From assembly GCF_002251735.1 (NCBI RefSeq), contig NZ_NOXS01000025.1:59557-123556 (forward strand): a stretch of DNA of 64,000 nucleotides, given 5' to 3'. This document shows positions 63,602 to 64,000 of this stretch, one piece after another. Below the pieces are notes generated by a model. It made no database searches and was not told the origin of the DNA. It worked only from the letters and a program-made list of their open reading frames with translations. Both the position numbers and the translations under genes were made by a program. The first letter of the stretch is position 1. Each line of letters begins with the position of its first letter. This stretch comes from Elstera cyanobacteriorum (GTDB taxonomy: Bacteria > Pseudomonadota > Alphaproteobacteria > Elsterales > Elsteraceae).

Positions 63602-63943
63602 ATGTCTGAAACCATCACCTATGCCGATTTCGAAGCGGTCGATATCCGCGTCGGCACCATCATCGAAGCTCTGCCGTTCCCGGAAGCGCGCAAGCCCGCG
63701 ATTAAGCTGCGCGTCGATTTCGGGCCGGACATCGGGGTGAAGAAATCCAGTGCCCAGATCACCGTGCATTATACGCCTGAAGCTTTGGTGGGGCGTCAGG
63801 TCGCCGCCGTCGTCAACTTCCCGCCGCGCCAGATCGGCCCGTGGATGTCGGAAGTGTTGGTGCTCGGTTTCCCCGATGCGAACGAGGCGGTGGTGCTGGT
63901 GGCGCCGACGCTGCCGGTGCCCAACGGCGGCAAGCTGTTTTAA
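63602..63943 (+). CDS. csaA: tRNA-binding chaperone-like protein CsaA
   Basis: A 113-residue OB-fold protein of the CsaA family, related to the tRNA-binding domain of methionyl- and phenylalanyl-tRNA synthetases. ADFEAVDIRVGTIIEALPFPEARKPAIKLRVDFG (about 8-41), KKSSAQITVHY and FPPRQIGPWMSEVLVLGFPD match the family throughout. It has been linked to secretion and to tRNA handling. Its ATG is the base after the upstream stop. Nothing further is resolved in the last 57 bases. Confidence 0.94.
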   Translation: MSETITYADFEAVDIRVGTIIEALPFPEARKPAIKLRVDFGPDIGVKKSSAQITVHYTPEALVGRQVAAVVNFPPRQIGPWMSEVLVLGFPDANEAVVLVAPTLPVPNGGKLF

Positions 63944-64000
63944 ACCCGTCCAAGGCCTCCTAAGCATGTTTTGAGAAGAAAGTTGTTGCGGGGTTTTGGT

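Overview
The window is a GC-rich, densely coded stretch of an alphaproteobacterial chromosome, most like the Rhodospirillales/Azospirillum group. That placement is inferred from gene content and order: glnB-glnA behind a sigma-54 promoter, a short OpgH without OpgG, a class I PHB synthase, an aminotransferase-hom-glpX-recJ run, a SUF-only Fe-S operon led by an Rrf2 regulator, and a reductive pyrimidine degradation locus. I see no rRNA, CRISPR, prophage or insertion sequence. Two tRNA genes are present (His, GTG anticodon; Glu, TTC anticodon).

Layout. 1-4.1 kb: a Tat-exported PhoX phosphatase behind a Pho box, a LysR regulator and a Nudix hydrolase. 4.1-9 kb: tRNA-His, nitrogen control (glnB, glnA), a PilZ-like protein and the glucan synthase OpgH. 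9-13.4 kb: a compact cluster of a zinc-free MDR dehydrogenase, a PTPS/QueD-like protein lacking key zinc and catalytic residues, a GT4 glycosyltransferase and a methyltransferase, converging by 4 bp on a RibD-like reductase and a cytochrome b561. It looks like an undescribed pterin/pyrimidine-type tailoring pathway and is the best novelty candidate. 13.5-18 kb: cobalamin genes (cobD, cobC, BtuF-like) and phaC. 18.2-26.5 kb: an OmpA-like lipoprotein, the aminotransferase-hom-glpX-recJ run, tRNA-Glu, msrB and an inositol-monophosphatase-family enzyme.

26.5-34.1 kb: an ABC importer with a metallo-beta-lactamase-fold hydrolase in the same operon, a divergent LacI regulator with a clear palindromic operator, and the two subunits of aconitase X; the substrate is unknown. 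34.2-44.5 kb: a reductive pyrimidine catabolism regulon, with a RutR-like TetR regulator, N-carbamoyl-beta-alanine amidohydrolase, the two dihydropyrimidine dehydrogenase subunits, a NMT1/ThiY-type ABC importer and dihydropyrimidinase. Three near-identical 16-bp RutR-type operators lie upstream of its transcription units. Together these genes would import and reduce uracil/thymine, open the ring and release beta-alanine or beta-aminoisobutyrate; no transaminase for that product is present here.

44.5-52 kb: three tandem hemerythrin-like paralogues with an NsrR-like site ahead of the first in transcription order, a PQQ-type sugar dehydrogenase, a Dabb-domain protein, an aspartate aminotransferase, a MntA/HEPN toxin-antitoxin pair whose HEPN gene carries an in-frame stop just before its catalytic motif, a zinc alcohol dehydrogenase with a divergent Lrp regulator, and a small lipoprotein. 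52.1-58.3 kb: a complete SUF operon (regulator, sufB, sufC, sufD, sufS, sufU, sufT-like). 58.3-61.4 kb: a lipase-like protein of unknown function whose presumed nucleophile is His, a sharply AT-rich intergenic stretch, a small helical protein and an ion-transporter-like membrane protein. 61.5-64 kb: a sugar-nucleotide aminotransferase and oxidoreductase pair followed by csaA.
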